Shown piece by piece: positions 45,831 to 57,433 of a stretch of 64,000 nt of DNA. The position numbers and the translations under genes are program-made. How positions within the stretch are numbered: the first letter of the stretch is position 1; every line of letters begins with the position of its first letter. Origin of the DNA: Warburgia ugandensis (taxonomy: Eukaryota; Streptophyta; Magnoliopsida; Canellales; Canellaceae); NCBI GenBank assembly GCA_035236585.1, contig CP141132.1, positions 19,877,945 through 19,941,944 on the forward strand, written 5' to 3'. Under the pieces are notes generated by a model that did not search any database, had not been told where the DNA came from, and was given only the letters and a program-made list of their open reading frames with translations.

Positions 45831-46150
45831 AATGCCAGCAACATGAATATCTAAGGTCCAAGATTGGGATCATTGATGGATTACCAATCCTGCTAGGGCG
45901 TATTATAGAGGATCAAATCTTGACAAATCATCAACTTGAGCTCAAACAACAATAGAAAAATCAAGACAGTCAATCACATGGCTTAGCTCATTGATAGTTA
46001 TCATCTTATCAATGCTTAACTCATTGGTAGGTATCATCTTGTAAATACACTTACCTATTTGATCTTATCATCTATCCATTGATTGAGGGACTGTAACAGC
46101 ATAAAAGAACATAAGAATACAGTGAATATGTATCATCAAGTATTAACATT

Positions 46151-49100
46151 TTCAGTCTTATGGCAAAGACCCAAACTAGACACACCTTAAATTGTCTAGC
46201 GATGTGCATGTGCAACACCATATAAATCTGACTTGATGGACATTCAACTTGATCAATCTAGACTAATTTTTTCATCCCATTCATAGAAGTGAACTAAATA
46301 GTGGATGGTTTGTCCCTTGTTGACAATTTATCCCTTTCTTGGATGGTGGTAGAAAACCCATTTAGAAAAAAGCCTATAGACACCAAATTTTGGACTACTT
46401 TAATAACTTTTGAATGCTCATACTCTGCTTTCACACCAAGACTGAACATCACTTGATTTTACAAAAGCACACTAAAAAAAGGATTCAAAATGGCCCAAAA
46501 ACCGGAAAAAATCTCAATAAAACTCTCAAAAATCAAGTTCTCCAAAAAACTTGCATATAGACTTTACTATTGTAAAGTCCCACTTTACAATTATAAAGTG
46601 CCACATAGAATCAATATCAGCTCTCTATCCCTTTCCAAAACTAGTACATTAATTTCTTTGTTTAGGATGCTTCCAGAAATAGTACATCTTAAGTTTATAA
46701 TTGTAAACTCAAAATGCCAAAATGTTTGCAATAGCAAAGCATAAAGCCTTTGTTTAGTGCCACCCAGAATCAATATCAGCCCTCTATCCCTTTCCAAATT
46801 CTTTCTTTAAGATGCTTTCAGAAATAATACACCTTAAGTTTATAATTGTAAACTCAAGACGCCAAAAAGTTTGCAATAGCAAAGCTTAAGGCCTTTGTTT
46901 AGTGGCTATGCAAAATCCACTTTAGATAATAGAGTCTAGGCCTTTTGGACTTTGCAATTGTAAATATAGAGGCTCAAAGGCCTAAAAAATAAAAAATTGA
47001 CATTACCTTTGCTTGTGCTTGAAATTACCACTTATGCCATTCTTGATTTTTATAAATTGGATGTCCCTTACCTTAGAGAAAAGTTCATTTAGGTAGATCA
47101 ATTCTTTCATTCTTGCTTCATTCTCTCTCTTAATTAGTTTTAGGTTTTCTCTTGCACATAGATTAAGAATTAGGGTCTTATTTGGGAAAAACTCTAGTGG
47201 AATTTCTAGATGTTCCTCCAAAGTAAGAATCCTAATCCCTAAACTACTTTGAATACAAGAATTGAATTCTGTAGGGGATAGTAGAATCCTTGTATGAGGA
47301 AATTCGATTTTCACTCATAGGAGGAAAAACCCCTTTTATTCTATTTTCCATCCCTTCCTAGCATGTAGAAGATGACATATAATTTGTAATTAAAATTCTA
47401 TTCTATTGGAATCTCTAGAGGGGTTTTAAATAAAATTCTCATTTTACTTTCTAAATCAGGCACAAGTTTGTTCTCTTTCTTTCAAAGAAGGGGATTAGAA
47501 ATTTTTTTTAATTAATCCTTTATTGTGAAAGGAGCACTCTAAACCATAGAAGAAAGATTTCATTTTTTCCAATATAGTTTTCATAGATTAATTTTTTCAA
47601 TTTCAATTTTCCCCATTCTCTCTGTTTTTTTATGTATAATAATATGAGCTGAAACCTTAAGGATCCTAATAGAGAAATTTGGGTTTCTAGGCCTCTACCT
47701 TAGCAGGTTTGTTTCAATTAAAGTTAAGGTTCAAATATGGGGAATATTTCCCCAAAAGCTTCCTATAACTTTCTTTCATTTACTTGAATTCACAATTTTC
47801 TAAAAAGCAAGATGTTGAGCTTCCTCATGGTCTTTGTTTGAAAGAGGCATTCTAAAAGCAAAAAATTTCCAAGGAGAAAGTCTAACATGATGTATATAAT
47901 GATTTCCCCCAAACTAGGAGAGAAATTGATTTTTTTTTTTTAAAGTTTTCTTTTCTCTTAGTTTCTTATTTGAATAAAGTTAATGGAATGGAGAATTATT
48001 TCCATCACTTATGATGAGAAACATTTTCTTTTGAGGATGAACCAAAAATAATTCCCCCTTTTCTTTTATTAAAGATCTTATAATATTATTTATGATAGCT
48101 AAAATTCATATTCAATCCCCTTGCATTCATATTTTTCATATCCAGTTTCTTGTTAGTTGTAACCATGTTTCCAATGCTAGCAATCATTATATTTGATTTC
48201 TTAGTCAGTTTCATGTTCAATTCCAAGTCTCTTCTTACTTCAATTCATTAGTTAGTTTCTAACAAAGTATTCTCATATTTCTAAGCACTCCTTGTTCATG
48301 TTGGGTTCATTCGATGTAGCAATTTGGTTCTTTGTTTATGATTAATTTGAGTTTGCCTTTCATGAAATCGACAACTTAAGAATAAATATTTAAAGATAAC
48401 TTGTTAATAAATAAACTTAGTCATTCTCTTTGCGGTTTCTCCCACATATAGATGTTAGAAGAGAAATTTCCTTTCTACACTTCACTCATGTATTGCATAT
48501 TCATGGGCTTCATATATTACATTCCATTGTCCTATGTATACAATATTCGTCAAAGCTGGCCTTACTTGACATTATAGGGTATTGGGGAGGCAGATTGAAA
48601 GTTAAATCTCAGCCTTGTACCTATGAATGCATCAAAAAAGAATCAAGTAGCTATGTACCATATATAGATGGAATTTAAGCAACCCTTGGTCTACCATCCA
48701 TAAGGTATATTAGTGAAACCTTTACTAAGGAAAACCCAAGCCATAAGCCTTGCATATCCCTCATGAACATCATTTGTAAGAAGTCCATCATATAAAGCCT
48801 TAAGATGTCCCACAATGGTTAGGACACTTACCATAGTCTTCTAAGATGTGCTTTTCCAAGACAAGGTCTCACACCTTCAATAAATGTGCCATTCAAAGAG
48901 TCCAAATTCCTTAAGACGGAGAGTACTCTTCTACTAATTAAATTTTCAAAAATAAACATCTCCTTTCAATCTCAAATTTGTATGGAAAAAGAAAATTTTC
49001 CTTTTTCTTATATATATTTTTAAAATTCATCCCCAAAGTAGGAAGAAGAAGAACTTCTTCCCTATCTAATTTTTCTTAAGGAGAAGTTCTCTCTACTTAA

Positions 49101-49430
49101 TTTCTATACTCAAAATTGTAGGGAAAGAGAATTCATATTGTCTCTCTTTCTCTTACACCAAAACAATATCTAAAGAATGAGAGGAGGTTCTATTTATTTA
49201 TATCTTTCACTACAAATAGGAGAATTTCTTCTCAAAATTTCATTTTCAAGAGAGGTAAGGGAAAAAAATTTCTCTCCCTTTTGTTTATTCAAAAATACAT
49301 TTAATTTGTCTTTCAAATTGAAATAATTTTTCCAAATAAGTATCTTTTCTATGATTCTGAACTTCATTCTTCTTCATTTCAGGTTTCCATTGCTCCAAAA
49401 AAGAAGTGCGTCCTCCCATTCAAGTTTTTG
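46151..49430. other. AT-rich unassigned region
   Basis: No gene, conserved domain or repeat boundary recognised apart from the tandem duplication listed separately. Short open frames have low-complexity translations. Confidence 0.5.
46597..46900. repeat. Tandem duplication, units of about 159 and 145 bases
   Basis: Unit 1 (46597-46755) and unit 2 (46756-46900) share AGTGCCAC, AGAATCAATATCAG, CTCTATCCCTTTCCAAA, TTAAGTTTATAATTGTAAAC and TTTGCAATAGCAAAGC. Unit 2 has lost about 14 bases in the middle. Confidence 0.9.
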
Positions 49431-49469
49431 CACTACCTAAATTGGGGCTTTTAAAGGAGGCAAAAAAGA

Positions 49470-49790
49470 AGACGATTTTTAGAAAACCTTCTTTGTAAGA
49501 ATAATCTAAGACGATTTGAATAAACCATCTTTAAAGTCACACTTAAGAAGACGAAGATGGTTATACTCTAACCATCTTCTTTAGTTTTGTGGTAAGCATT
49601 TTTTTTCCATAGCAAGCACTTTTAAAGACGTTTGTATAAAACCATCTTTGAAAGTCTAGACTTATAAAGATAGTTAAGAAAATAGTCTTTAAAAGTCAGA
49701 CTTTTAAAGATGCTTTTATTTAATCATCTTTAAAAGTCTAACATTTAAAGATGGTTTCATACAATCATCTTTAAAACTATCATATGTATC
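49470..49790. repeat. CACTA subterminal repeat array
   Basis: Repeated short motifs in both orientations: variants of AAAGATGGTT and AACCATCTTT with spacer variation, for example TTTAAAGATGGTTTCAT followed by AATCATCTTTAAA, and AGACGATTT. At least eight hits can be counted by eye. In CACTA elements such arrays are transposase (TNPA-like) binding sites. Confidence 0.8.
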
Positions 49791-50219
49791 AAAGTTCCAC
49801 AACTTTTTGTCTTCTTCTTCTATATTGCACCATATCAAGCTGTGTAGACAACCTGAACCTCATCTTTGTGCATTTTTGCTTGGATAGCTTCAACTAAAGC
49901 GCCATACTTGAATTGCAATTACATATTCTCAACTAATATCAATCAATTAAGTGTTGATAAGGATCCTTTTCTTATTTTGTCTCATGTTTTGTATATTTAC
50001 ATGATTAAGCTTAGAATGTTCCTTCCTTAAAGTTAATTTTCCTTTCCTGTATGAACCTTTCATGTTTATCAATTGCATCCATCTTTACTTTTAAATGAAA
50101 AATCTATGATAATTTAATTTTTTTAACATTTTATTATTCACACACCTAGTGTTTGGTAAAATGCCTAATCGAGTTTCATTAATCTTTTCATGTTTGAAAA
50201 GTCTTGACATACATCTGGG

Positions 50220-52620
50220 CTTCAATTATTTGAAAAAATAGACAAATATGCTTGGATGACCTCGTCAAGAAGTATGAGAAGGGAATAGAAAAGTTCATAA
50301 AGTTTGCACTTTGGATAGGGATGATTGTAATGAAATGTTTTGTCCATTCTCAAGATGTGGAAACCCAAAAAAGGTAATTGTAGGCAAGTTGAGTGAACAT
50401 TTGTGATTTAATGGAGTTGATGAAAGCTATCATACCTGGATCTGGCATGGAAAAGAACTTCCTCATAGGCCCTCTACAAAGGGAAATAAGATGTGTTTAT
50501 GAAGACTATAGGAAGTATTTAGATAGTACAGTTGCTCTGATGTTTTAAGATGCAAACAATGACTTTTATGATGACCTTGAACAATTCTAGACTACATCGG
50601 AGGAAGCCAATGAGTCGTTGTACATTGGGTGTACTAATTATACTAAGTTTTTTAATAGTGATAGAACTTTATAATGTGCAATGAACATTTGGTTTTTCAG
50701 ATTAAGGTTTTACAGAAGTCTTAAAAGTGGTGGGTAAAATGCTATCGAAGGAGAACAAATTAGTGAGGTCCACATAGGAGACAAAGAAAATCCTGGCTGC
50801 ACTAGGATTGAAGTATGAGAAGATACATGGTTCTCCTAATGACTACATCTTGTTGGGAAGGAGCACAAGGATAGAACTACTTGCTCAACTTGTGGACAGT
50901 CAAGATGGAAGTTGAAGAAGAATTCAATTGAGTAGGTGAAAGACTTGCCTGTAAAGGTCCTATGGTATTTGTCTCCTATTCCAAGGTTTAAAAGGAATGT
51001 TTCACATTACAATAACTTTGAAGAAACTAGTATGGCATGCCAAGGAGAGAGTAGGTGATAGCTATTCATGCAATTAGTAGATAGCCTAGCATGGAAGTTC
51101 TTAGACTTCATTTGACTTAGTTTTAGAGAATAACCTAGAAACTTATGACTTGCAATATTTGCAGATAGGATTAATCCTCATGATTCTATGACCAGTAGGT
51201 ATGGTTGTTGGTTTGATATAATGGTTTGTTACAAGCTTTCACCATTGCTACACATGAAGAGGATGTTCATAATATTAACTATGTTGAAATCGGGTCTCAA
51301 GCAACTAGGGGACGAGATTGATGCCGGCTTAGCTCCCTTGATTGATGATCTTAAAATATTCTGGGACGTAGTGGTTGAAGCTTATGATGCATATAAGAAA
51401 GATTCCTTCACCCTAAAGGCTATATTATTGTGGAAAATAAGCCACTTCCCTACATACGGTAATTTGTTTGGATACACCATGAAGGGATACAATGCTTGTC
51501 CTATTTGTAGTGACCAAAGTTTGACATAGAAGATGGCTTTGTAGAGACCATAAGTACCATTTTAAGAAGGAGAATTTAATGGTTGTGTAGAGACAAGGAC
51601 ACATTTAAAGATATTAATAAGACAACAAGAATTGGAACATTTTGAAAAGCTTAATGTCTTTTGGGGGGCAAGACCAAAGCAACTAAACTTATAGGTGATA
51701 GCAACTATAAAAGTTGTTGGAAGAAGAAGTCAATATTCTTTGAACTTGCATACTATAAATTCTTGAATTTGTGCCATGTGCTTGATGTCATGCACATTAA
51801 GAAGAATATGTGTGAAATTTAACTAGTATTTTGCTTAACATGCTAAGAAAACACAAAGGATGGACTTGTATCTTCAATGGGCTGAGGAAGATGTGCTTGA
51901 AGAATGTGTGTGAAATTTGACTAGTATTTTTCTTAACATGCTAAGAAAACACAAAGGATGGACTTGTATCTTCAATGGGCTTAGGAAGATGTGCTTGAAG
52001 AGATGGTTGCATCCACAAGACAAGGGTAGCCAAGGAACATATTTGATTAAAGCAAATTATATGCACAATAGAGAGAAGAGAAGTAATGTGTAAAACCTTG
52101 GTGGAGCTCAAAGTCCTATGTGGCTACTCTTCAAACTTTAGAAACATTGTCTCCATAGAAGAGCTGAAACTATTAGGGATGAGGTCTCATGATTGTCATG
52201 CCTTATGTAACAACTTTTGCTTGTAGCAATAGGTCTGATGCTGGCAAATAAATTAAAGAATTTATTGCAAATTCTATAACTTGTTTAATGCTTTGTGCAA
52301 GAAGGTTATGGATGTTTCAAAAATTATAAGAGATCCAAGACGATCTAGTGATAACTTTGTGTGAGCTTGAGATAATCTTCCCACCATCCTCCTTTGATAT
52401 CATGGTACACTTAATAGTGCACATCATTAATGATGTTGGACTCTTGTAAGTCAGTTTAATTGTGATGGATATCTAGTTTGAGAGGTACATGAAAGTTTTA
52501 AAAAAGTATGTAAGCAATCATGATCTACTAGAGGTGTGTATAGCCAAATGTTACATTGCAGAAGAAGTAATGAAGTTTTACTATTGGAATCTCTATAAAG
52601 TGACAATTAGTTAGATTTCA
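50220..52620 (+). pseudogene. TNP2-type CACTA transposase remnant
   Basis: 50220-50470 reads, across frames, as the transposase-associated domain (MTSSRSM, then the K-x-F-x-FA and SYLDLAWK/TWIWHG-like parts). 51188-51529 is the best piece: YKLSPLLHMKRMFI, GDEIDAGLAPLIDDLK, FPTYGNLFGYTMKGYNACP and CSDQ, core TNP2 blocks. 52140-52600 contains pieces resembling DUF4218 (SHDCHALC, SFDIMVHLIVHII, CIAKCYIAEEV). Stops and a 98-base tandem duplication break the frame. Confidence 0.85.
51801..51996 (+). repeat. 98-base tandem duplication in the CACTA transposase
   Basis: Units 51801-51898 and 51899-51996 differ at only a few positions. The unit length is not a multiple of three, so it shifts the transposase frame. 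Confidence 0.93.
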
Positions 52621-52757
52621 TGATCCCAAAGTTGGTGAACCTCTCTAAAGTGATTGTGTATCAACCATTAAACATAAAGAATGGCACAAAGTGCACCTTT
52701 TTGTCTTGTGAAACACATTGATGAAGTCCAACCTTACATTAAGTAAGTTTATGGTTG

Positions 52758-52865
<108 letters not shown>

Positions 52866-53064
52866 TTTCCTTTGTTTTATATTTATATATGTGTAAAAAT
52901 TAATTAAGGGTAATAACTTTCGTTACATTTTTTTATTTTTATAGTGAGCACATGGACTTGCTTAAGGTGAAGCATTCAAGTTATTCAAAGAAATACAAGT
53001 GGCTGTAAGATGAACATTATCATACTTTCACTAGTTAGCTCCATAAGAAGGTAAAATAAATTAA

Positions 53065-53081
53065 TTCACTTCTTATTAAAT
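53065..53081. repeat. Target-site duplication (left) of RTE copy D
   Basis: TTCACTTCTTATTAAAT, repeated exactly at 56354-56370. Confidence 0.95.
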
Positions 53082-56000
53082 CATCATCATCATGACCTTA
53101 AACCAATTAGGGGTTGGTCACATGAATCTTGTTCCTCCATTATCCTTTATTAAGTATCATGGCTTTATTTAGTCTTAAAGTTTTTCAACCTTTTCTCATC
53201 ACTTCTATCCACATTCTTTTGGGCCTTCCCCTTGTCCTTTTAAAACCTTCAACTTAGATATCCTCACTCTTTCTAACTGGTGCCCTTTTTGGTCTATCTT
53301 GGAAATGTTCAAACCATCTAAGTCTAATCTCCCTCATCTTATTACCTATTAGTACTATTCCTAAGTCTCCTCAAATGTTTTCATTTCTAATTCTATCCTT
53401 TTTATATTGCTACTCATCCATCTCAGCATCTACATTTTGGCGACACTCATCCAATGTAGATGTTATTTCTTAACAGCCCAACACTTTGATTCATAGAGCA
53501 TGATTGGTCTTACATCCATCCTATAGAATTTTCCTTTTATTTTGAGTGGCACCCTCGGATCTCATAAAACTCCAAAGATGCATCTCCATTTGTTCCAACC
53601 CACTTGGATTCTCTGGGTAACCTCTCTCTCAATCTCTCCAGTCTCATGAAGTATCAATCCAAAGTACAAGAAGAGTTCTTTTAAGGTTATTTGTTAGTTA
53701 TCAATATTTATTGGTGCTCCACTCCTGCTCCTCTCTTTGCTAAAATTGCATTCCATATACTAGGTCTTAGTTCGACTAATTTTAAATTCTTTAGTTTTTA
53801 GTGCATCTCACTTTAACATTGTGTTTACATCGTCTCTTGTCTCGTCAACCAAAACTATATCATTTGCAAATAACATGCACCATGGAATCTTCTCTTACAA
53901 ATGTTTTGTTAACTCTTCCATAAATAAGGTGAAAAGGTACATGCTCAATGTTGATCCTTGGTGCAATACTATAGTGATAGGAAAATTATGAGTCTCTTCG
54001 CTAGTTGTCCTAATGTTTGCTACCAATTTTGCATATATATGTATATGTATATATATATATCTCTTTAATTATGTCTATATACACTCATGAAACCCCTTTT
54101 TTACTCAATACCCACCATACTAACTTGCTAGGGGCCTTATCATAAGCTTTTTCTAAGTCTGTAAAGACGATGTGGCAGTCCTTCCCCATCTCCCTATATT
54201 TCTCTATCAATTGTCTAAGTAAGAAAATAGCTTCTATGATAGACCTCCCAACACGAAACCAAACTAACTCTCCGATACACTTGTCTCATGTCATAGCCTC
54301 TTTTGCATCACTCTTTCAAAAAGTTAATGGTATGGCTGGTAAGGTTGATCCATCGATAATTAATGGAAATCTGTATCTCCTTTATTCTTGTAAATTGGTA
54401 CAATAGAGCTCTTACTCCATTCACGTGTCATCTTCTTCTCTTTTACAATCTTATTAAACAATTTTGTCAACCAAACTATCCTAGTATCTCCCACGTAATT
54501 TCAAACCTCTATTGGTATACTATCAGGCTCTAGAGATTTCCTTGACTTCCTTTTTTTCAATGCTTCTTTCACTTTAGGTATTCTAATCCTATGGTCATGT
54601 CTATAATGACAACATTATTTAGGCTTATGGTACTTTCAATCCTTATATTCTCAGGCTAATTGTCATCTAACAATTTTTTTAATTAACTCTCATCTTTGTT
54701 TGATCTTGTCATCTTTGGTTAGTACCCTTTGCTATCACTTTTGATATACTTAATGTGATCTAAGTCCTTACTCTTCCTTTCTCTTGCTTTTGTGAGTTTA
54801 AACGCATCTTTGTCACCTTCTCTTATTCCTAATCTATTATGGAGATCATCATATGCCTTGAGTTTAGCCTCACTTGCTACTCTCTTAACAACCTTTTTAG
54901 TATTCTTATACTGCTCAAAATTTTCATTATTTTTAGTCCTTTCCCATACTTTAAAAAACACATGTTTTTCTTTAGTAATTTTTTGCAGTTTTTCACTCCA
55001 CCACCAAGTTTCCTTTGTTGGTTGCCTTTTACCTTTAGATACTCCGAGGACATCTTTTGCCACTTTCTTAATGGACATGTCCATATTAGTCCACATGGTT
55101 CTGTTTCATCATTCCAGTTTCTTTCTACTATAAACTTGGTTGTAAATGATGTTATCTTCTCTCCTTTTAAGTTCCACCACTTAGTTTTTGGACACCTATT
55201 AAGTTTATTTCCTTTTTTACGCACTTTCATGTAGATATCCATAATCATTAATCTATGTTGTGAAGTTAGAATCTCACCAGGTATCACCTTAGAATCTTAC
55301 ATATTGATCCTTCGGCATTCCTAAGTATGAAAAAGTCTATTTGGCTTTATATGGTCCACTTTTAAAGGTTAGTAAGTGTTCATCCCTCTTCTTAAAGTAT
55401 GTGTTTGGCATAACTAGGTTATATGATAAGGGAAAGTTGAGTATAGCATTTCCCATCTCATTTCTTTCTCTAATACCATACCCCCAATGTACCCTATCAT
55501 ATCCTTATTTTTTTTTTTCCTACATGACCATTAAAATCAACTGCTATAAATATACCCTTTATGTTGGGAATGTCTTGCATGACTCCCTCCATATCTTTCC
55601 AAAATTGTCTCTTGATTGTATCCTCCAATCCTACTTGTGATGCATATGCGGTAATGACATTTATGATCTTCTCTCCTAGAACAAGTTTTATTAGTATAAT
55701 TTTATCACTAGTTCTTTTAACATTTACAAATTTATCCTTCAATTCTTTATCTACCATTATCCCTATACCATTTCTACTATTGTTCTTCCTTATGTACCAG
55801 AGCTTATACTCATCAATTTCTCTAGTTTTAGCCCCTTTTCACTTGGTTTCTTGGACATAAGCAATGTTGACTCTCTTATATTTCATCGTATCCACTAACT
55901 CTAGACTCTTACATGTCAATGCTCATATTCCATGTTGTGATACATATCTTGTTCTCTTGATCTAATCTCTTTATCTATGCACTTCTTGAATGGCACAGAA

Positions 56001-56353
56001 ACCCATGCATACTTTCCACTTCACCTAGGTTCAAATGCAACATGTAGCCTTCGAGGGAATGCTCTAGCAGCCCTTGCCTATTTTCCACTACAACCGAGAT
56101 GTGATGTAGTGCATCTCTTTTGAGGAAATGTCTTCGTAACCTTTGTACATTTTCCATTGCATCTAGGATCTAATGTAGTGCATCGCTTATGGGGAATGCC
56201 CTAGCCTAAGAGAATGGCATAAATCAATTGATGCATGGGGTTTGCCATGGGTTTTCCTTGCTGGTTGGCACTTGACACAAAACCCATCTCCTTTATTGGG
56301 GCTTGAGATGGCTACTATAAAATCATATAGAACTAAAACTACATAGGCAGTGT
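53082..56353 (-). mobile_element. RTE-clade LINE copy D, near full length, inside the CACTA
   Basis: 3.27 kb on the minus strand. The low-coordinate end is the tail and terminal block (CATCATCATCATGACC then CCAATTAGGGGTTGG, inverted). Going up come the C-terminal domain, RT, endonuclease (55497-55757: KIILIKLVLGEKIINVITAY, GIFIAVDFNGHVG) and the 5' UTR. Flanked by a perfect 17-base duplication. Frames are broken by stops, so it is inactive. Confidence 0.93.
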
Positions 56354-56370
56354 TTCACTTCTTATTAAAT
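56354..56370. repeat. Target-site duplication (right) of RTE copy D
   Basis: TTCACTTCTTATTAAAT, identical to 53065-53081. Confidence 0.95.
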
Positions 56371-56609
56371 GCAATATATATATATATATATATACTTCAA
56401 CAATCATCCCACTTAATACACACACAGGTTCAAGATCCAAGTAATTGTATATCTAAATCCTTGAGCTGGATGGTGATGGGACCACAATTAGAAGTAATAA
56501 AGCATGTTGGATATGCCATCATTGGTTATTGCTTTTACACAAAAGACCATGATACAACCTAATTATTGCAAATCATACTTATTATAAGGTTATATGAGAG
56601 ATCTGAAAA

Positions 56610-56855
56610 TTGTCTTGTACTTGTAAAACTTTGGTTATGTTTGACTGTAATTGGGTGGAACACATTAAAGATAGCATCAAAACTAATATTTTTGTATTGA
56701 CATTGGTTGACTTTAATAAGATAGGTTATAAAAATGATCAATTTATTTTGCATCTTAAGCAAAATATGTATTCTATGTGCAAGACATATGTGATAAGAGA
56801 TGGGAATGAGAACTATGTGTTCCACCCAATCACAGTCAAACATAACCAAAGTTAG
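56610..56855 (+). pseudogene. DUF4216-like domain of the CACTA transposase
   Basis: The open frame has LVMFDCNWVEHIKD and FVLTLVDFNKIGYKNDQFI, matching the F-x-C-D-W-V-D and F-x-L-V-N-x-x-R-x-x-Y-x-x-D-P-F-I pattern of DUF4216, which normally follows DUF4218 in TNP2 proteins. Its end (VFHPITVKHNQS) does not match the family and coincides with the right arm of an inverted repeat. Confidence 0.7.
56627..56853. repeat. 38-base inverted repeat (37 of 38 matching) around the DUF4216 piece
   Basis: Left arm 56627-56664, right arm 56816-56853, spacer 151 bases. The left arm encodes the conserved MFDCNWVEH block, so the left arm is the original and the right arm is probably a secondary inverted copy. 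Confidence 0.93.
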
Positions 56856-57093
56856 GGTTTGATGACTAGAAATATCGTCTAATGAAACTATTGACGAGCC
56901 TATTATATATATAGAAATATTACATACATATTCATATATTTAGAATGTTTTAACCTAGTAGATCACTTAATTATAACTAATTATGATTATTTATGCTATT
57001 TTGCAGGTCCAAGGTACAAAAGAAAAACTATGCAAAAATGACCATTTTATCCTTAAGAGCAATTTTGGAAATCAAGCTACATTAAGGAGCCAT

Positions 57094-57111
57094 ACATGCC
57101 AAACAAAGTCT
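57094..57111. repeat. Target-site duplication (left) of RTE copy E
   Basis: ACATGCCAAACAAAGTCT, repeated exactly at 61174-61191. Confidence 0.95.
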
Positions 57112-57158
57112 AACTCTACAAATGCTAGTCCCAAGCCCTGATGAAAAAGGAGAGGGTC

Positions 57159-57433
57159 TTGTGTTAGGTGCCATCCAGCAAGGGATAAGTTGAAGATGCT
57201 TTTGTTATTTCTTTCTTGCAAATGAATATGCATTTATACATTAGTTTGTAAGGAAGAAATGAAAATCATCTTCAGCTTCTGAAATATGGCACCCTTACGT
57301 CAAGTGCTAGTCGGCAAGGGAGAAATTGAAGATGATTTTGTTATTTCTTTTTTGCTTGCAAATGAATAGGCATTTATATATTAGTTTGTAAGGAAGAAAT
57401 CAAAACCATCTCTAGCTTCTTAAAAGTATAGCA
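57159..57433 (+). repeat. Tandem 5' UTR monomers of RTE copy E
   Basis: Two units of about 135-140 bases share GGCAAGGG or AGCAAGGG, GAAGATGMTTTTGTTATTTC, CTTGCAAATGAATA, TTAGTTTGTAAGGAAGAAAT and AGCTTCT. Copy B carries only one such unit in its 5' UTR. Confidence 0.85.

Larger units (their letters stand above)
40860..46150 (+). mobile_element. Decayed Ty1/copia element (Ale/Retrofit-like)
   Basis: Plus-strand order is gag, protease, integrase region, RT, RNase H. A repeated block at 40889-40977 and 46060-46150 (GATCTTATCAT, TTGAGGGA, AATATGTATC) is the likely LTR pair. The left LTR is cut by a SINE fragment at about 40980. Gag shows LVKQDALLLNAISAS (41908), and RT shows an equivalent of the GALQYLTL block (VLQYLTLPRADIALTVNRL). 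Frames are broken many times. The family call rests on gag and RNase H style only. Confidence 0.75.

Noticed and set aside
56559..56849. Minus-strand frame that also contains a FDCDWVEH-like block
   Set aside because: The block appears on both strands only because of the 38-base inverted repeat; the plus strand carries the real DUF4216 context.
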